64,000 bases of DNA from Nonomuraea fuscirosea (GCF_003001935.1 NZ_PVNG01000003.1:558001-622000); one strand, 5' to 3'; counted from the stretch's first letter, positions 34,946 to 44,153 are shown. Made by a program: numbers and translations. Notes: generated by a model not told the origin, from the letters alone.

Positions 34946-35482
34946 TCAGTAGCTCGGCGGGGTCGCGGTGATGAGGAAGTCGACCGGCTCCGCGCCCGGG
35001 TTGAGGTAGCGGTGCGGCAGCGCGGAGTCGAAGTAGCAGCTGTCGCCCTCCTCCAGCGCGTGCTCGATCCCCGACACCTCCACGACGAGCCGCCCCCGCA
35101 GCACCAGCACGCACTCCTCGGACGGGTGCGACCACGGCTCGGCGGCCGACGACCCGCCGGGCTCCAGCCGGCCCTCCAGGACCTCCAGCCGGCCGTGCCC
35201 GGGAGAGACGCGGGTGTAGGTGACCCCGCCGGTAGGGGATCTGACCAGCATGCGCTTGTCCTGCCGGACCACGGCGACGACGGCCGCGTCCGGCTCCTGG
35301 AACAGGCTGAACAGCGGCAGGTCCAGCACCTTGGCGATCTTCCTGAGCGTCTCCAGGCTCGGATCGGCCAGATCGCGCTCGACCTGGCTGATCAGCCCGC
35401 TCGACACGCCCGCCGCCGCGGCGAGCTGCGCGAGGGTCAGCCCCCGTTCGGTACGGAGCTTCCGGATCCTGGCGCCCATCAC
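34946..35482 (-). CDS. XRE family regulator with C-terminal cupin sensor domain
   Basis: A 178-residue regulator. Residues 1-65 are a Cro/CI-type HTH (LRTERGLTLAQLAAAAGVSS, then GLISQVERDLADPSLETLRK). Residues about 100-175 form a cupin_2 barrel (HPSEECVLVLRGRLVVEV, GDSCYFDSALPHRYLNPG). Such proteins commonly control amino-acid or amine catabolism. GTG 35482 and ATG 35479 are equivalent starts. It is divergent from the aminotransferase-permease unit across a 94-bp region with TTAAC-type repeats, its likely operator. Confidence 0.92.
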   Translation of the reverse strand: MMGARIRKLRTERGLTLAQLAAAAGVSSGLISQVERDLADPSLETLRKIAKVLDLPLFSLFQEPDAAVVAVVRQDKRMLVRSPTGGVTYTRVSPGHGRLEVLEGRLEPGGSSAAEPWSHPSEECVLVLRGRLVVEVSGIEHALEEGDSCYFDSALPHRYLNPGAEPVDFLITATPPSY

Positions 35483-35516
35483 GGGGGGATCCTATCCGGC
35501 GTCAACCTCATCGCCC

Positions 35517-35553
35517 GTGTTAACACCATTTAACAACCATTGACCTGGTTAAA
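35517..35553. promoter_or_regulatory. TTAAC-repeat operator between XRE-cupin and aminotransferase genes
   Basis: A perfect 10-bp palindrome GTGTTAACAC (35517-35526) is followed by TTTAAC (35529-35534) and an inverted GGTTAAA (35547-35553). This AT-rich cluster stands out from the GC-rich surroundings and sits in the divergent promoter. Confidence 0.6.
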
Positions 35554-35576
35554 TCCCGCCCGATAGTGTGCCCGAA

Positions 35577-36710
35577 ATGTCGCGCATGTTGAACGCCACC
35601 CAGTTCCGGGCCGAGTTCCCCTCCTTGGCCGACTCCGTGCACCTGGCCAGCTGCAGCCAGGCCGCGCTGTCGTCGCGGCTGACCTACGCGCTCCAGGAGA
35701 TCGGCCACTCGCTGCGCGCCGAGGGCGCCCCGTGGGAGACCTGGATGGGACAGGTCGGCCAGGCCAGGGAACGCTTCGCCCGGCTCATCGGCGCGGAACC
35801 CGGCGAGGTGGCCGTGCTGTCGTGCGCGTCCGAGGCCGCCTTCCAGGCCGCCGCCTCGCTCGACTGGTCCCGCCGCCCCGGCATCGTCACCAACGACCTG
35901 GAGTTCCCCTCGATCGCGCACGTGTGGCTGGCCCAGCGCCAGCGCGGCGCCGAGGTGCGGGTGGCCGCCGACACCGGCGAGAGCGTCGCGGCCGAGGCGT
36001 ACGAGCAGGTCATCGACGAGCGGGTTAACCTCGTCTCCGTGCCGCTGCACACCTACCGCAACGGCGCCCGCCTGCCCGTCGAGGACGTCGTACGGCTGGC
36101 GCACGACCGGGGCGCGCGCGTCTTCGTGGACGCCTACCAGGCCACCGGCGTCGTCCCGATCGACGTCAAGCGGCTGGGCTGCGACTACCTGGCGTCCGGG
36201 TCGCTCAAATACCTCCTCGGCCTGCCCGGCATCGCCTTCCTGTACGTCAGGGGCGGCATGGAGCAGCAGCGCGAGCCCGAGCTGACCGGCTGGTTCGGCC
36301 GGACGCAGCCGTTCGCCTTCGACCCCCGGCTGCTCGACTTCCCCGCCGACGCCCGCCGCTTCGAGACCGGCACCCCGCCCATCCCGTCCGCGTACGCGGC
36401 CAACGCCGGGTTCGACCTGATCGAACGGGTGGACCCGCACGCCGTACAGGAGCACGTGTCGGACCTGGTCGAGGAGCTGGCACAGCGGCTGACCGCGGAC
36501 GGCGAGCGGGTGGCCAGCCCGGCGGGGGCGCGCGGCCCGCAGGTCGCCATCGCCGACGCCGACCCGAACGCGCTGGCCGCCCGGCTGGCCGAGCGCCGCA
36601 TCTGGACCGCGCCGCGCGGCGACCTGCTGCGGCTGTCGTTCCACTACTACAACGACCGCTCCGACGTGGACGCGGCCGTCGAAGCCATCAGGGCCTGCCG
36701 CAGGACCTGA
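35577..36710 (+). CDS. Class V aminotransferase (cysteine-desulfurase-like fold)
   Basis: A 377-residue fold-type I PLP enzyme of the aminotransferase class V/NifS-like group. The aspartate and lysine sites are visible: VFVDAYQATGVVPIDV (PLP-binding Asp) and YLASGSLKYLLGLPGIAFLY (Schiff-base Lys in GSLK). A C-terminal domain is present and length is typical. Starts at 35577 and 35586 are both possible. It is followed after 21 bp by an amino-acid permease and controlled by the divergent XRE-cupin gene, so it likely degrades an imported amino acid. The substrate is unknown. Confidence 0.85.
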   Translation: MSRMLNATQFRAEFPSLADSVHLASCSQAALSSRLTYALQEIGHSLRAEGAPWETWMGQVGQARERFARLIGAEPGEVAVLSCASEAAFQAAASLDWSRRPGIVTNDLEFPSIAHVWLAQRQRGAEVRVAADTGESVAAEAYEQVIDERVNLVSVPLHTYRNGARLPVEDVVRLAHDRGARVFVDAYQATGVVPIDVKRLGCDYLASGSLKYLLGLPGIAFLYVRGGMEQQREPELTGWFGRTQPFAFDPRLLDFPADARRFETGTPPIPSAYAANAGFDLIERVDPHAVQEHVSDLVEELAQRLTADGERVASPAGARGPQVAIADADPNALAARLAERRIWTAPRGDLLRLSFHYYNDRSDVDAAVEAIRACRRT

Positions 36711-36731
36711 TCACCCCCCGAGAGGTCTTCC

Positions 36732-38123
36732 GTGGACAACGAAACCGGGCTGCGCCGCCGGCTGACCGGCCGCCAGCTCACCATGATCGGGCTGGGCGGC
36801 GCCATCGGCACCGGGCTGTTCCTCGGCTCCAGCCTGGCCATCTCGCAGGCGGGGCCGGCCACCATCGTCGCCTACGTGATCTGCGCCGGCGTGGCGCTGG
36901 TGATCGGCTGGGCGCTGGCCGAGATGGTCGTGGTGCATCCGGAGGCGGGCGCGTTCGGGGTCATCGCGCACCGGTACCTGGGGCCGTGGGCCGGGTTCGT
37001 GGTCCGCTGGACGTACTGGACGATCCAGGTCATCGCGATCGGCGGCGAGGTCATCGCGGCCGGGATCTACGTGCAGTTCTGGTGGCCGTCGCTGCCGCTG
37101 TGGCTGCCGGTCACCGTCTTCTCCGCCGTCGTGCTGATCACGAACGCCGCCGCGGTCAAGCTGTTCGGCGAGGTCGAGTACTGGTTCGCCATGATCAAGG
37201 TGGTGGCCATCGTCGTGTTCATCCTGCTCGGCGTGGTCCTGATCACCGTCGGGCTGCCCGGCGCGCAGGCGACCGGCGTGTCCAACCTGACCGCGCACGA
37301 CGGCTTCCTGCCGAACGGGATCAACGGCCTGTTCCTGGCCATGGTGTTCGTGCTGTTCAGCTACATCGGCACCGAGGTCGTCTCGGTCACCGCCGCCGAG
37401 TCGGAGAACCCCGCCCGCGACATCCCGCGCGCCGCCCGCCGCATGGTCACCCGCCTGGCGCTGTTCTACGTGCTGGCCATCGCGGTCGTGCTGACCGTGG
37501 TGCCGTGGACCACCACCGCGCAGGGCGGCGACGTCACCCAGAGCCCGTTCGTCCGCGTCTTCTCGGCGGCCGGCGTCCCGGCGGCGGCCACGATCATGAA
37601 CTTCGTGGTCCTGACCGCCGCGCTCTCCAGCGCCAACACGAACCTGTACCTGACCACCAGGATGATGCACTCGCTGGCCTCCCACCGGTACGCCCCCGCC
37701 TGGACGGGACGCCTCAGCGCCTCCGGCGTGCCGCGCAACGCGCTCGCCCTGTCGGCGCTCGGCCTGGCGCTGGCCGCGATCGTCTCGGCGGCCAGCGAGA
37801 GCGAGGCGTACCTGGCGCTGTTCGGGGTGTCGGTGTTCGGGGCGCTGGTCGTGTGGCTGCTCATCCTGGTGACCCACCACGCCTTCCGCCGCACCCGCGC
37901 CGCCCAGGGGCTGGCGCCGTCGCCGGTCCGGCTCTGGGGCGCGCCCGTCACCTCGGTGGTGGTGATGCTCTTCCTGGCCGCCGTGCTCGTCTCGACGCTG
38001 TTCATCGAGCCGCTGCGCCCGGCGTGGTGGGCGGGCGTCCCGTTCTTCGTGATCATCAGCGTGGTGTACGCCGTCGTCTCCCGCCGGAGCGTCGTACGCG
38101 AAGGATCGGGGCCGGGTAAGTGA
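36732..38123 (+). CDS. Amino-acid permease (APC superfamily)
   Basis: A 463-residue permease with 12 predicted spans. The first helix has GLGGAIGTGLFLGSSLAI, the APC substrate-binding motif, and ESENPARDIPRA follows helix 6 as in the GABA/aromatic amino-acid permease branch. The GTG start follows AGAGG. It forms an operon with the class V aminotransferase, so it probably imports that enzyme's substrate. Confidence 0.92.
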   Translation: MDNETGLRRRLTGRQLTMIGLGGAIGTGLFLGSSLAISQAGPATIVAYVICAGVALVIGWALAEMVVVHPEAGAFGVIAHRYLGPWAGFVVRWTYWTIQVIAIGGEVIAAGIYVQFWWPSLPLWLPVTVFSAVVLITNAAAVKLFGEVEYWFAMIKVVAIVVFILLGVVLITVGLPGAQATGVSNLTAHDGFLPNGINGLFLAMVFVLFSYIGTEVVSVTAAESENPARDIPRAARRMVTRLALFYVLAIAVVLTVVPWTTTAQGGDVTQSPFVRVFSAAGVPAAATIMNFVVLTAALSSANTNLYLTTRMMHSLASHRYAPAWTGRLSASGVPRNALALSALGLALAAIVSAASESEAYLALFGVSVFGALVVWLLILVTHHAFRRTRAAQGLAPSPVRLWGAPVTSVVVMLFLAAVLVSTLFIEPLRPAWWAGVPFFVIISVVYAVVSRRSVVREGSGPGK

Positions 38124-38165
38124 TGATGATCGGGAAGTAGCACGCGCCCGACGGGAGTCCTCGCC

Positions 38166-39038
38166 ATGCGGATCGGTGTCGTCCTGCCCCAGACAGAGCT
38201 CGGCGGCGACGCGGGCGCCGTGCGCGCCTACGGGCAGCGGGTCCAGGAGCTCGGCTACCGGCACGTGATGGCCTTCGACCACGTCGTGGGCGCCGACCCG
38301 GCGGTGCACGAGGGCTGGGACGGGCCCTACGACGTGCGCACGACGTTCCACGAGCCGATGGTCCTGTTCGGCTACCTCGCCGCGCTGACCTCGCTCGAAC
38401 TCGTCACCAGCATCGTCATCCTGCCCCAGCGGCAGACCGTGCTCGCGGCCAAGCAGGCGGCCGAGGTCGACCTGCTGACCGGCGGCCGGTTCCGGCTGGG
38501 CGTCGGGATTGGCTGGAACCCGGTCGAGTACGAAGCGCTCGGCGAGGACTTCGGCAACCGGGGCCGGCGCGTCGAGGAGCAGATCGAGCTGATGCGCCGG
38601 CTGTGGACCGAGCAGTCGGTCACGTTCGAGGGCGAGTTCCACCGGGTGACCGGGGCCGGGATCGCGCCGCTGCCCGTCCGGCGGCCGATCCCCGTGTGGA
38701 TCGGCGGCCAGTCGCCGGCCGCCTACCGCAGGGCCGGGCGCCTGGCCGACGGCTGGTTCCCGCAGATGTCACCGGGCCAGGAGCTCGACGAGGCCAAGGC
38801 CATGGTCGAGCAGGCCGCCGCGCGGGCCGGCCGCGACCCCGCCACGCTCGGCATGGAGGGGCGCGTCAGCTGGCGCGGCGACCCGGACGAGCTGGCCGAG
38901 ACGGCCCGCCGGTGGGAGGAGTCCGGAGCCACGCACCTGGCCGTCAACACCATGCGGGCGGGGCTGCGCTCGGTGGACGAGCACCTCGCCGCCCTGGAGA
39001 CCGCCGCCGACGCCCTCGGCCTGCGCCGGCAGCCCTAG
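38166..39038 (+). CDS. LLM-class F420-dependent oxidoreductase
   Basis: A 290-residue luciferase-like TIM-barrel oxidoreductase. Features include the opening MRIGVVLPQTELGGD, the barrel segments GYRHVMAFDHVVG and FRLGVGIGWNPVEYEALGE, and IPVWIGGQSPAAYRRAGRLADG near the C-terminus. This subgroup (TIGR03619-like) generally uses coenzyme F420, consistent with an actinomycete. The substrate is unknown. The gene stands alone after the permease, 42 bp downstream. Confidence 0.88.
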   Translation: MRIGVVLPQTELGGDAGAVRAYGQRVQELGYRHVMAFDHVVGADPAVHEGWDGPYDVRTTFHEPMVLFGYLAALTSLELVTSIVILPQRQTVLAAKQAAEVDLLTGGRFRLGVGIGWNPVEYEALGEDFGNRGRRVEEQIELMRRLWTEQSVTFEGEFHRVTGAGIAPLPVRRPIPVWIGGQSPAAYRRAGRLADGWFPQMSPGQELDEAKAMVEQAAARAGRDPATLGMEGRVSWRGDPDELAETARRWEESGATHLAVNTMRAGLRSVDEHLAALETAADALGLRRQP

Positions 39039-39075
39039 GACTGGTCGCCTGCGGTCCCGCGGGACCGGGACGCGT

Positions 39076-40605
39076 TCACCGGCCGTCCAGGCTGCCCTCG
39101 ACGGTGACGAAGGAGCGGGCGGGCAGGTGCACCCGCAGGCCGGACGCCGTGGCCGTGACCTGATCGTGCGGGCGCGGCGCGACCGTGGCCGGGGCCTCGG
39201 GGGTGTTGTGGTCCTGGAGCCGGTCCGCGGTGAGGATCCGGGCGCGCACGTCGGTCACGGAGCCGCCGCGCAGGTCCAGGTCCACGTCCGCCGCCTCGTC
39301 CGCGTCCAGGTTCGACAGCGACACGAGGATCCGGCCGTCCTTGCGGCTGGCCGACAGCGAGACGGTCGCCAGCCGGTCCTCCCCGACCTCGCGCGAGGGC
39401 AGCCCCGAGGGGAGGTCCACCCGCAGCGAGGCCGCGTCCTGGTGCCCCTTGTTCATCTCGAACACGTGGTACGTGGGCGTGAGCACCAGCGCGCCCGACT
39501 CAGGATCGGTCAGGATCATGGCCTGGAGCACGTTCACCGTCTGGGCGATGTTGGCCATGACCAGGCGGTCGGCGTGGCGGTGGAAGACGTCGAAGTGCAG
39601 CCCGGCCACGAGGGCGTCGCGCAGCGTGTTCTGCTGGTAGAGGAAGCCGGGGTTGGTGCCCGGCTCGACGTTCCACCAGGTGCCCCACTCGTCCAGCACC
39701 AGGCCCACGTTCCGGCCCGGGTCGTAGCAGTCCATCACGTTGGAGTGGCCGGTGAGCAGCTCGTCCACCCGGGCCGCCTGCACCATCGTGCGGTAGTGGT
39801 CGTCGGTGCCGAAGTCCGTGGCCTGGCCCTTGTCCTGCCAGGTGCCCGTGAGCGTGTAGTAGTGCACAGACAGCGCCTGCATGAACGGCGCCGGGCGGTA
39901 GGCGCAGCCCAGCTCGCCGAGCTGCTTCATCAGCGTCTCGGTCCAGGCGTAGTCGAAGGAGTTGGCCCCCGCCGCGATCCGGTACAGCTGGTTGTCGCCG
40001 TGGTCGCGGCAGTAGGTGCCGAACTTGCGCGCCTCGGCGGCGTACTGCGCGGCGCTCATGTGCCCGCCGCAGCCCCACGCCTCGTTGCCGAGCCCCCAGA
40101 AGCGCACCCGCCACGGCTCCTCGCGCCCGTTCTCCTTGCGCAGCCGCACCATCGGCGAGTCGCCCTCGCGGGTGAGGTATTCGACCCAGTCGCTCATCTC
40201 CCTGACCGTGCCCGAGCCGACGTTTCCGCTGATGTACGGCTCCGCCCCCAGCAGCTCGCACAGGGCCATGAACTCGTGCGTGCCGAAGTGGTTGTTCTCC
40301 TCGACGTTGCCCCAGTGGGTGTTGACCATGATCGGGCGCCGCTCCTTGGGCCCGACGCCGTCCATCCAGTGGTATTCGTCGGCGAAGCAGCCGCCGGGCC
40401 AGCGCAGATTGGGGATGTTCAGGGCACGGAGCGCGTCGACCACGTCCAGCCGCAGGCCGCCCTCGTTCGGCAGGTCACTGTCCTCGCCCACGTAGAACCC
40501 GCCGTAGACGCACCGGCCCAGGTGCTCGGCGAAGTGCCCGTACAGGTGCCGGTTGATCACGGGACCGGGGACGTCGACGTTGATGACGGCGGGGACGGCG
40601 CTCAT
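39076..40605 (-). CDS. Alpha-L-arabinofuranosidase, GH51
   Basis: A 509-residue intracellular glycoside hydrolase of family GH51, releasing L-arabinose from arabino-oligosaccharides. The opening (INRHLYGHFAEHLGRCVYGG) is diagnostic. The acid/base Glu is in WGLGNEAWGCGG and the nucleophile Glu in LVLDEWGTWW. A C-terminal beta-sandwich completes the protein and the length is standard. No signal peptide, so transport of oligosaccharides is implied. ATG 40605 faces an upstream LacI-type operator at 40654. Confidence 0.95.
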   Translation of the reverse strand: MSAVPAVINVDVPGPVINRHLYGHFAEHLGRCVYGGFYVGEDSDLPNEGGLRLDVVDALRALNIPNLRWPGGCFADEYHWMDGVGPKERRPIMVNTHWGNVEENNHFGTHEFMALCELLGAEPYISGNVGSGTVREMSDWVEYLTREGDSPMVRLRKENGREEPWRVRFWGLGNEAWGCGGHMSAAQYAAEARKFGTYCRDHGDNQLYRIAAGANSFDYAWTETLMKQLGELGCAYRPAPFMQALSVHYYTLTGTWQDKGQATDFGTDDHYRTMVQAARVDELLTGHSNVMDCYDPGRNVGLVLDEWGTWWNVEPGTNPGFLYQQNTLRDALVAGLHFDVFHRHADRLVMANIAQTVNVLQAMILTDPESGALVLTPTYHVFEMNKGHQDAASLRVDLPSGLPSREVGEDRLATVSLSASRKDGRILVSLSNLDADEAADVDLDLRGGSVTDVRARILTADRLQDHNTPEAPATVAPRPHDQVTATASGLRVHLPARSFVTVEGSLDGR

Positions 40606-40653
40606 CCAGGACTACCTCGCGTGCTTCGTGCGTCGGTGCGGGCGACGCAAGTT

Positions 40654-40665
40654 TGTATCGATACA
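40654..40665. promoter_or_regulatory. LacI-family-type operator upstream of the arabinofuranosidase
   Basis: TGTATCGATACA is a perfect 12-bp palindrome with a central CG, the usual form of LacI/GalR-family operators, 49 bp before the GH51 start. No LacI gene is nearby, so the repressor acts in trans. Confidence 0.7.
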
Positions 40666-40817
40666 TGAACGGCTGTCAAGGCGCCGGCACCCGGCGGGCA
40701 AAGAGCAGGGCAGGATCGCGCGGGGCGGGCTACGGCCCTCGGCGTCACGGGTAGGTCCCAGCCCGGGACCCGCCGCCGACCAGCGGGAACGTGTCCGCTC
40801 GACGGGGGAGTGGCCTT

Positions 40818-42431
40818 GTGAGAGTCATCGTCGACCTGACGCGCTGCCAGGGATACGGCCAGTGCGCCTACCTCGCGCCCGACGTCTTCACCGTGGGCGA
40901 CGAGGCGCTCCTCTACGACCTGGATCCCGCCGACGAGCAGCGCGAGCACATCCTGCGGGCGGCCGCCGCCTGCCCCGTCCAGGCCATCCACCTCGACTGG
41001 ACGCAGACGCGCCGGGTCGGCCAGTCGTCGGCGGAGCGGCCGTCGTACGAGGAGGCGCCGGCCGCGAAGATGACCGATGGTCACATCGTGATCGTGGGAG
41101 CCTCGCTGGCCGGCGCGCGCGCCGCGGGCGTGCTGCGGCGGGAGGGCTTCGCCGGCACCCTGACCGTGATCGGCGACGAGAGCCACGAGCCCTACGACCG
41201 GCCGCCGCTGTCCAAGCAGGTGCTCACCGGGCAGGTGCCCTCCGGCCACACCATGCTGCCCAGGCTGCGCGAGGTCGAGGCCGAGTGGATCGCGGGCACC
41301 CCGGCGACGGGGCTGGACGTGGCGAGCAAGCGCGTCCACCTGGCCGACGGCCGCGAGATCGGCTTCGACCGGGTCCTGCTGGCCACCGGCACCCGCGCCC
41401 GCCCCTGGCCGAACGAGGCCGAGGCGGCGCTGGAGGGCGTGCACACGCTGCGCACACTGGAGGACGCCGCCCGCCTGAGACAGGCCCTGGCCGCCCGGCC
41501 GCGCCGGGTGCTCGTCCTCGGCGCGGGCTTCACCGGCAGCGAGCTCGCCTCCGTCTGCCGCGAGCTGGACCTGCCCGTGACGGTCGTCGAACGCGGCCCC
41601 GCCCCGCTCGTCAGCGCGCTCGGCGCGGTCATCGGCGGCGTGGCGGCCCAGATGCACCGCGACCACGGCGTCGACCTGCGCTGCGACACCACCGTCACCG
41701 CCCTGGAAGGCGACGGCGGCCGGCTGCGCGGGGCCCGCCTGTCGGACGGCAGCACGGTGGAGGCCGACGTGGCGGTCGTCGCGCTCGGCTCGATCCGCAA
41801 CGTCGAGTGGCTGCACGGCTCGGGGCTGGCCGCCGGCGTGTGGGGCGTGGCCTGCGACGCGGGCTGCCGCGCCGTCGACACCAACGGCCTGGTCACGGAC
41901 GACATCTTCGTGGCCGGCGACATTGCCCGCTTCCCGCACCCGCTCTACCAGTACCAGTTCATGACGCTGGAGCACTGGGGCAACGCGGTCGCCCAGGCCG
42001 AGATCGCCGCGCACAACATGGTCAGCGACCAGGCGCACCGCTGGCCGCATCTGTCGGTGCCGGTCTTCTGGTCCACCCAGTTCGGGGTCAACATCAAGTC
42101 GGTCGGCGTGCCCACGCTCGCCGACGAGCTCGTGGTCGCGCAGGGCTCGACGGACGAGCGCCGCTTCGTGGCCGTCTACGGCTACCGGGGCCGGATCACC
42201 GCGGCGGTCACCTTCGACCAGGGCATGTGGCTGGAGTACTACCAGGGGCTGATCGAGCGGGCCGCGCCGTTCCCGCCCGTGACCCGCCACGTCGACCGGC
42301 GCGAGGCGCCCCGGCCGGTGCCGGCCCAGGTCCCGGACCGGATGGTCGCCACGGCGGGGGCGACCGTCGTGGTGACCGGCCACGACCCGGCCGAACGCCG
42401 CGCCACGCTGGTGCACCCGCCACAGCGCTGA
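40818..42431 (+). CDS. Ferredoxin fused to FAD-dependent ferredoxin reductase
   Basis: A 537-residue electron-transfer protein. Residues 1-65 are a small 3Fe-4S/4Fe-4S-type ferredoxin (CQGYGQCAYLAPDVF ... AAACPVQAI). After a linker comes a pyridine-nucleotide-disulfide reductase-like domain (IVIVGASLAGARAAGVLRRE for FAD, VLVLGAGFTGSELASV for NAD(P)H, DDIFVAGDIARF). Together they form a one-polypeptide redox partner for a P450, and the next gene is one, starting 20 bp later. GTG 40818 has GGGGGAG upstream. Confidence 0.92.
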   Translation: MRVIVDLTRCQGYGQCAYLAPDVFTVGDEALLYDLDPADEQREHILRAAAACPVQAIHLDWTQTRRVGQSSAERPSYEEAPAAKMTDGHIVIVGASLAGARAAGVLRREGFAGTLTVIGDESHEPYDRPPLSKQVLTGQVPSGHTMLPRLREVEAEWIAGTPATGLDVASKRVHLADGREIGFDRVLLATGTRARPWPNEAEAALEGVHTLRTLEDAARLRQALAARPRRVLVLGAGFTGSELASVCRELDLPVTVVERGPAPLVSALGAVIGGVAAQMHRDHGVDLRCDTTVTALEGDGGRLRGARLSDGSTVEADVAVVALGSIRNVEWLHGSGLAAGVWGVACDAGCRAVDTNGLVTDDIFVAGDIARFPHPLYQYQFMTLEHWGNAVAQAEIAAHNMVSDQAHRWPHLSVPVFWSTQFGVNIKSVGVPTLADELVVAQGSTDERRFVAVYGYRGRITAAVTFDQGMWLEYYQGLIERAAPFPPVTRHVDRREAPRPVPAQVPDRMVATAGATVVVTGHDPAERRATLVHPPQR

Positions 42432-42451
42432 ACGGATCAGGAGTGCAGAGC

Positions 42452-43672
42452 ATGTCATCGCAGAGCCTCTTCGAGCGGATCCTCGACCCTTCCGGCCGCG
42501 CCGACCCCTATCCGCTCTACGAGCGGCTGCGCGAGACGCCGGTGGCGCGCCAGGAGGACGGCACGTACGTCGTGAGCACCTACCGCGAGATCGTCGCGCT
42601 GCTGCACGACCCGCGGATCAGCTCCGACCGCCGCAACCTCGCCGTCGCGGCCGAGGCGCTCGATCAGAATCCCTCGTTCATCGGGCTCGACCCGCCCGAG
42701 CACGACCGGCTGCGCCGCCTCGCCGTGCGTCACTTCGGGCCGCCGCACTCGCCCCGTGTGGTGGAGGAGCTGCGACCGGCGATGCTGGAGATCACGACCA
42801 GGCTGATCGACGGCATCGCGGACCGAGGCCGGGTCGATCTCGTGGACGAGGTCGCCTATCCGCTGCCGGTCGCGATGATCTGCCGGCTGCTCGGCGTGCC
42901 CGAGGAGGACGAGCCGCGCTTCCACGCCTGGACGGAGAAGCTCGTCGAGACGCTGATACCGGGCGAGGAGGGCCGCGCCGAACGGGAGCGGGAACGCCAG
43001 GACGTCGCGAACGAGCTGCGCGGCTACCTCGCCGGCCTGGCCGAGGAGCACGGGCGGCAGCCGGGGCAGGACCTGCTGTCCGGGTTCGTCACCTACCGGG
43101 GCCCGGAGGGCGGGATGACGCCGCAGGAGGTGGTGTCCACCGCCGTGCTGCTGCTCATCGCCGGGCACGAGACCACCATCAATCTCATCGCCAACGGCAT
43201 GCTCACCTTCCTGCGCCGGCCCGACCTGCTCGAACGCCTGCGCGCCGACCCCGGCCTCATCGTCCCCGCCGTCGAGGAGCTGCTGCGTTACGAGCCGCCG
43301 GTGCACTTCCTGTCCTCGCGGGTCGCCCTCGACGACATCACGATCGCCGGCGTCACCATCCCGGCCGGCGCGCCCGTCGTGCTCGCGCTGGCGGCGGGCA
43401 GCCGGGACCCGGCCCACGTGAGCGACCCCGGCCGCTTCGACCCGTGCCGGCTCCCCAATGAGCATTTGGGCTTCGGCGGCGGCGTCCACTACTGCTTCGG
43501 CGCGCCGCTGGCCCGGTTGGAGGGGCAGATCATGCTGGCGGAGCTCGTCCGCAGGCTGCGCGCCCCCAGGCTCGTCACCGACCCGCCGCCCTACCGGCCG
43601 AGCCCCGTCCTGCGCGGGCCGCGCCACCTCCTGATCCAGTACGACGGCGTGGAGCCGTACTTGCCAACTTAG
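42452..43672 (+). CDS. Cytochrome P450
   Basis: A 406-residue soluble bacterial P450. The I-helix is LLLIAGHETTINLIANG, the ExxR motif is in VEELLRYEPP, and the heme loop is FGGGVHYCFGAPLARLEG with the cysteine ligand. ATG 42452 follows AGGAG. It is paired with the upstream ferredoxin-reductase fusion, an apparently complete monooxygenase system. The substrate cannot be read, and no other biosynthetic genes adjoin. Confidence 0.95.
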   Translation: MSSQSLFERILDPSGRADPYPLYERLRETPVARQEDGTYVVSTYREIVALLHDPRISSDRRNLAVAAEALDQNPSFIGLDPPEHDRLRRLAVRHFGPPHSPRVVEELRPAMLEITTRLIDGIADRGRVDLVDEVAYPLPVAMICRLLGVPEEDEPRFHAWTEKLVETLIPGEEGRAERERERQDVANELRGYLAGLAEEHGRQPGQDLLSGFVTYRGPEGGMTPQEVVSTAVLLLIAGHETTINLIANGMLTFLRRPDLLERLRADPGLIVPAVEELLRYEPPVHFLSSRVALDDITIAGVTIPAGAPVVLALAAGSRDPAHVSDPGRFDPCRLPNEHLGFGGGVHYCFGAPLARLEGQIMLAELVRRLRAPRLVTDPPPYRPSPVLRGPRHLLIQYDGVEPYLPT

Positions 43673-43686
43673 TCTCGCATAGAGAC
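43672..43686. promoter_or_regulatory. Inverted repeat between the P450 and HTH genes
   Basis: GTCTC-GCATA-GAGAC, a 5-bp perfect inverted repeat flanked by TTA and AAT, begins at the end of the P450 gene and lies 90 bp before the next start. It could be an operator for the small HTH protein at 43776. Confidence 0.4.
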
Positions 43687-43775
43687 AATGTTTTACGGCG
43701 CTCGCGGAGCAGGGCGCCGTCCGTGGTAGTACTGGAGATCCGCGAAGGAGGCCGGACAGACGAGCAGGTGCACCC

Positions 43776-44153
43776 ATGACCGAGCGCTACCTCGGCATTC
43801 TCGGCCTGGCCGAGGCCCTGGGGGTGACCCGGCACGCGGTGCACAAGTGGCGCACCCGCTTCCCCGGCGACTCCGATCACCCGTTCCCCGCGCCCGACGT
43901 CGAGGTGGACGGCGCCCCCGGCTGGCGGGCCGATCGGCTGGCGGAGATCGTCCGCTGGCGTGAGGGGCTGCCCGGGCGCGGCGCGGGCGGAGGACGTCCG
44001 ACGGCCGCCCGGCAGGACTACCTCAAGGCCGCGCTGGCCCGCGGTCTCGACCGGGACGAGGCGATGCGCGCGCTGTCCACGTTCGCGGCGGAATTTCCTG
44101 AGATGACCGAGCCGGAGCTGTGCGCCTGGCTGGTCGAGAAGTTCCGCCGCTGA
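43776..44153 (+). CDS. Small helix-turn-helix protein
   Basis: A 125-residue protein with an N-terminal HTH of MerR/phage-Cox-like appearance (LGILGLAEALGVTRHAVHKW), followed by a hydrophilic region and a helical C-terminus with many Glu and Arg. It is likely a DNA-binding regulator, but the family is not certain and its target is unknown. ATG 43776 is the only good start. The esterase gene follows after 38 bp and may be co-transcribed. Confidence 0.65.
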   Translation: MTERYLGILGLAEALGVTRHAVHKWRTRFPGDSDHPFPAPDVEVDGAPGWRADRLAEIVRWREGLPGRGAGGGRPTAARQDYLKAALARGLDRDEAMRALSTFAAEFPEMTEPELCAWLVEKFRR

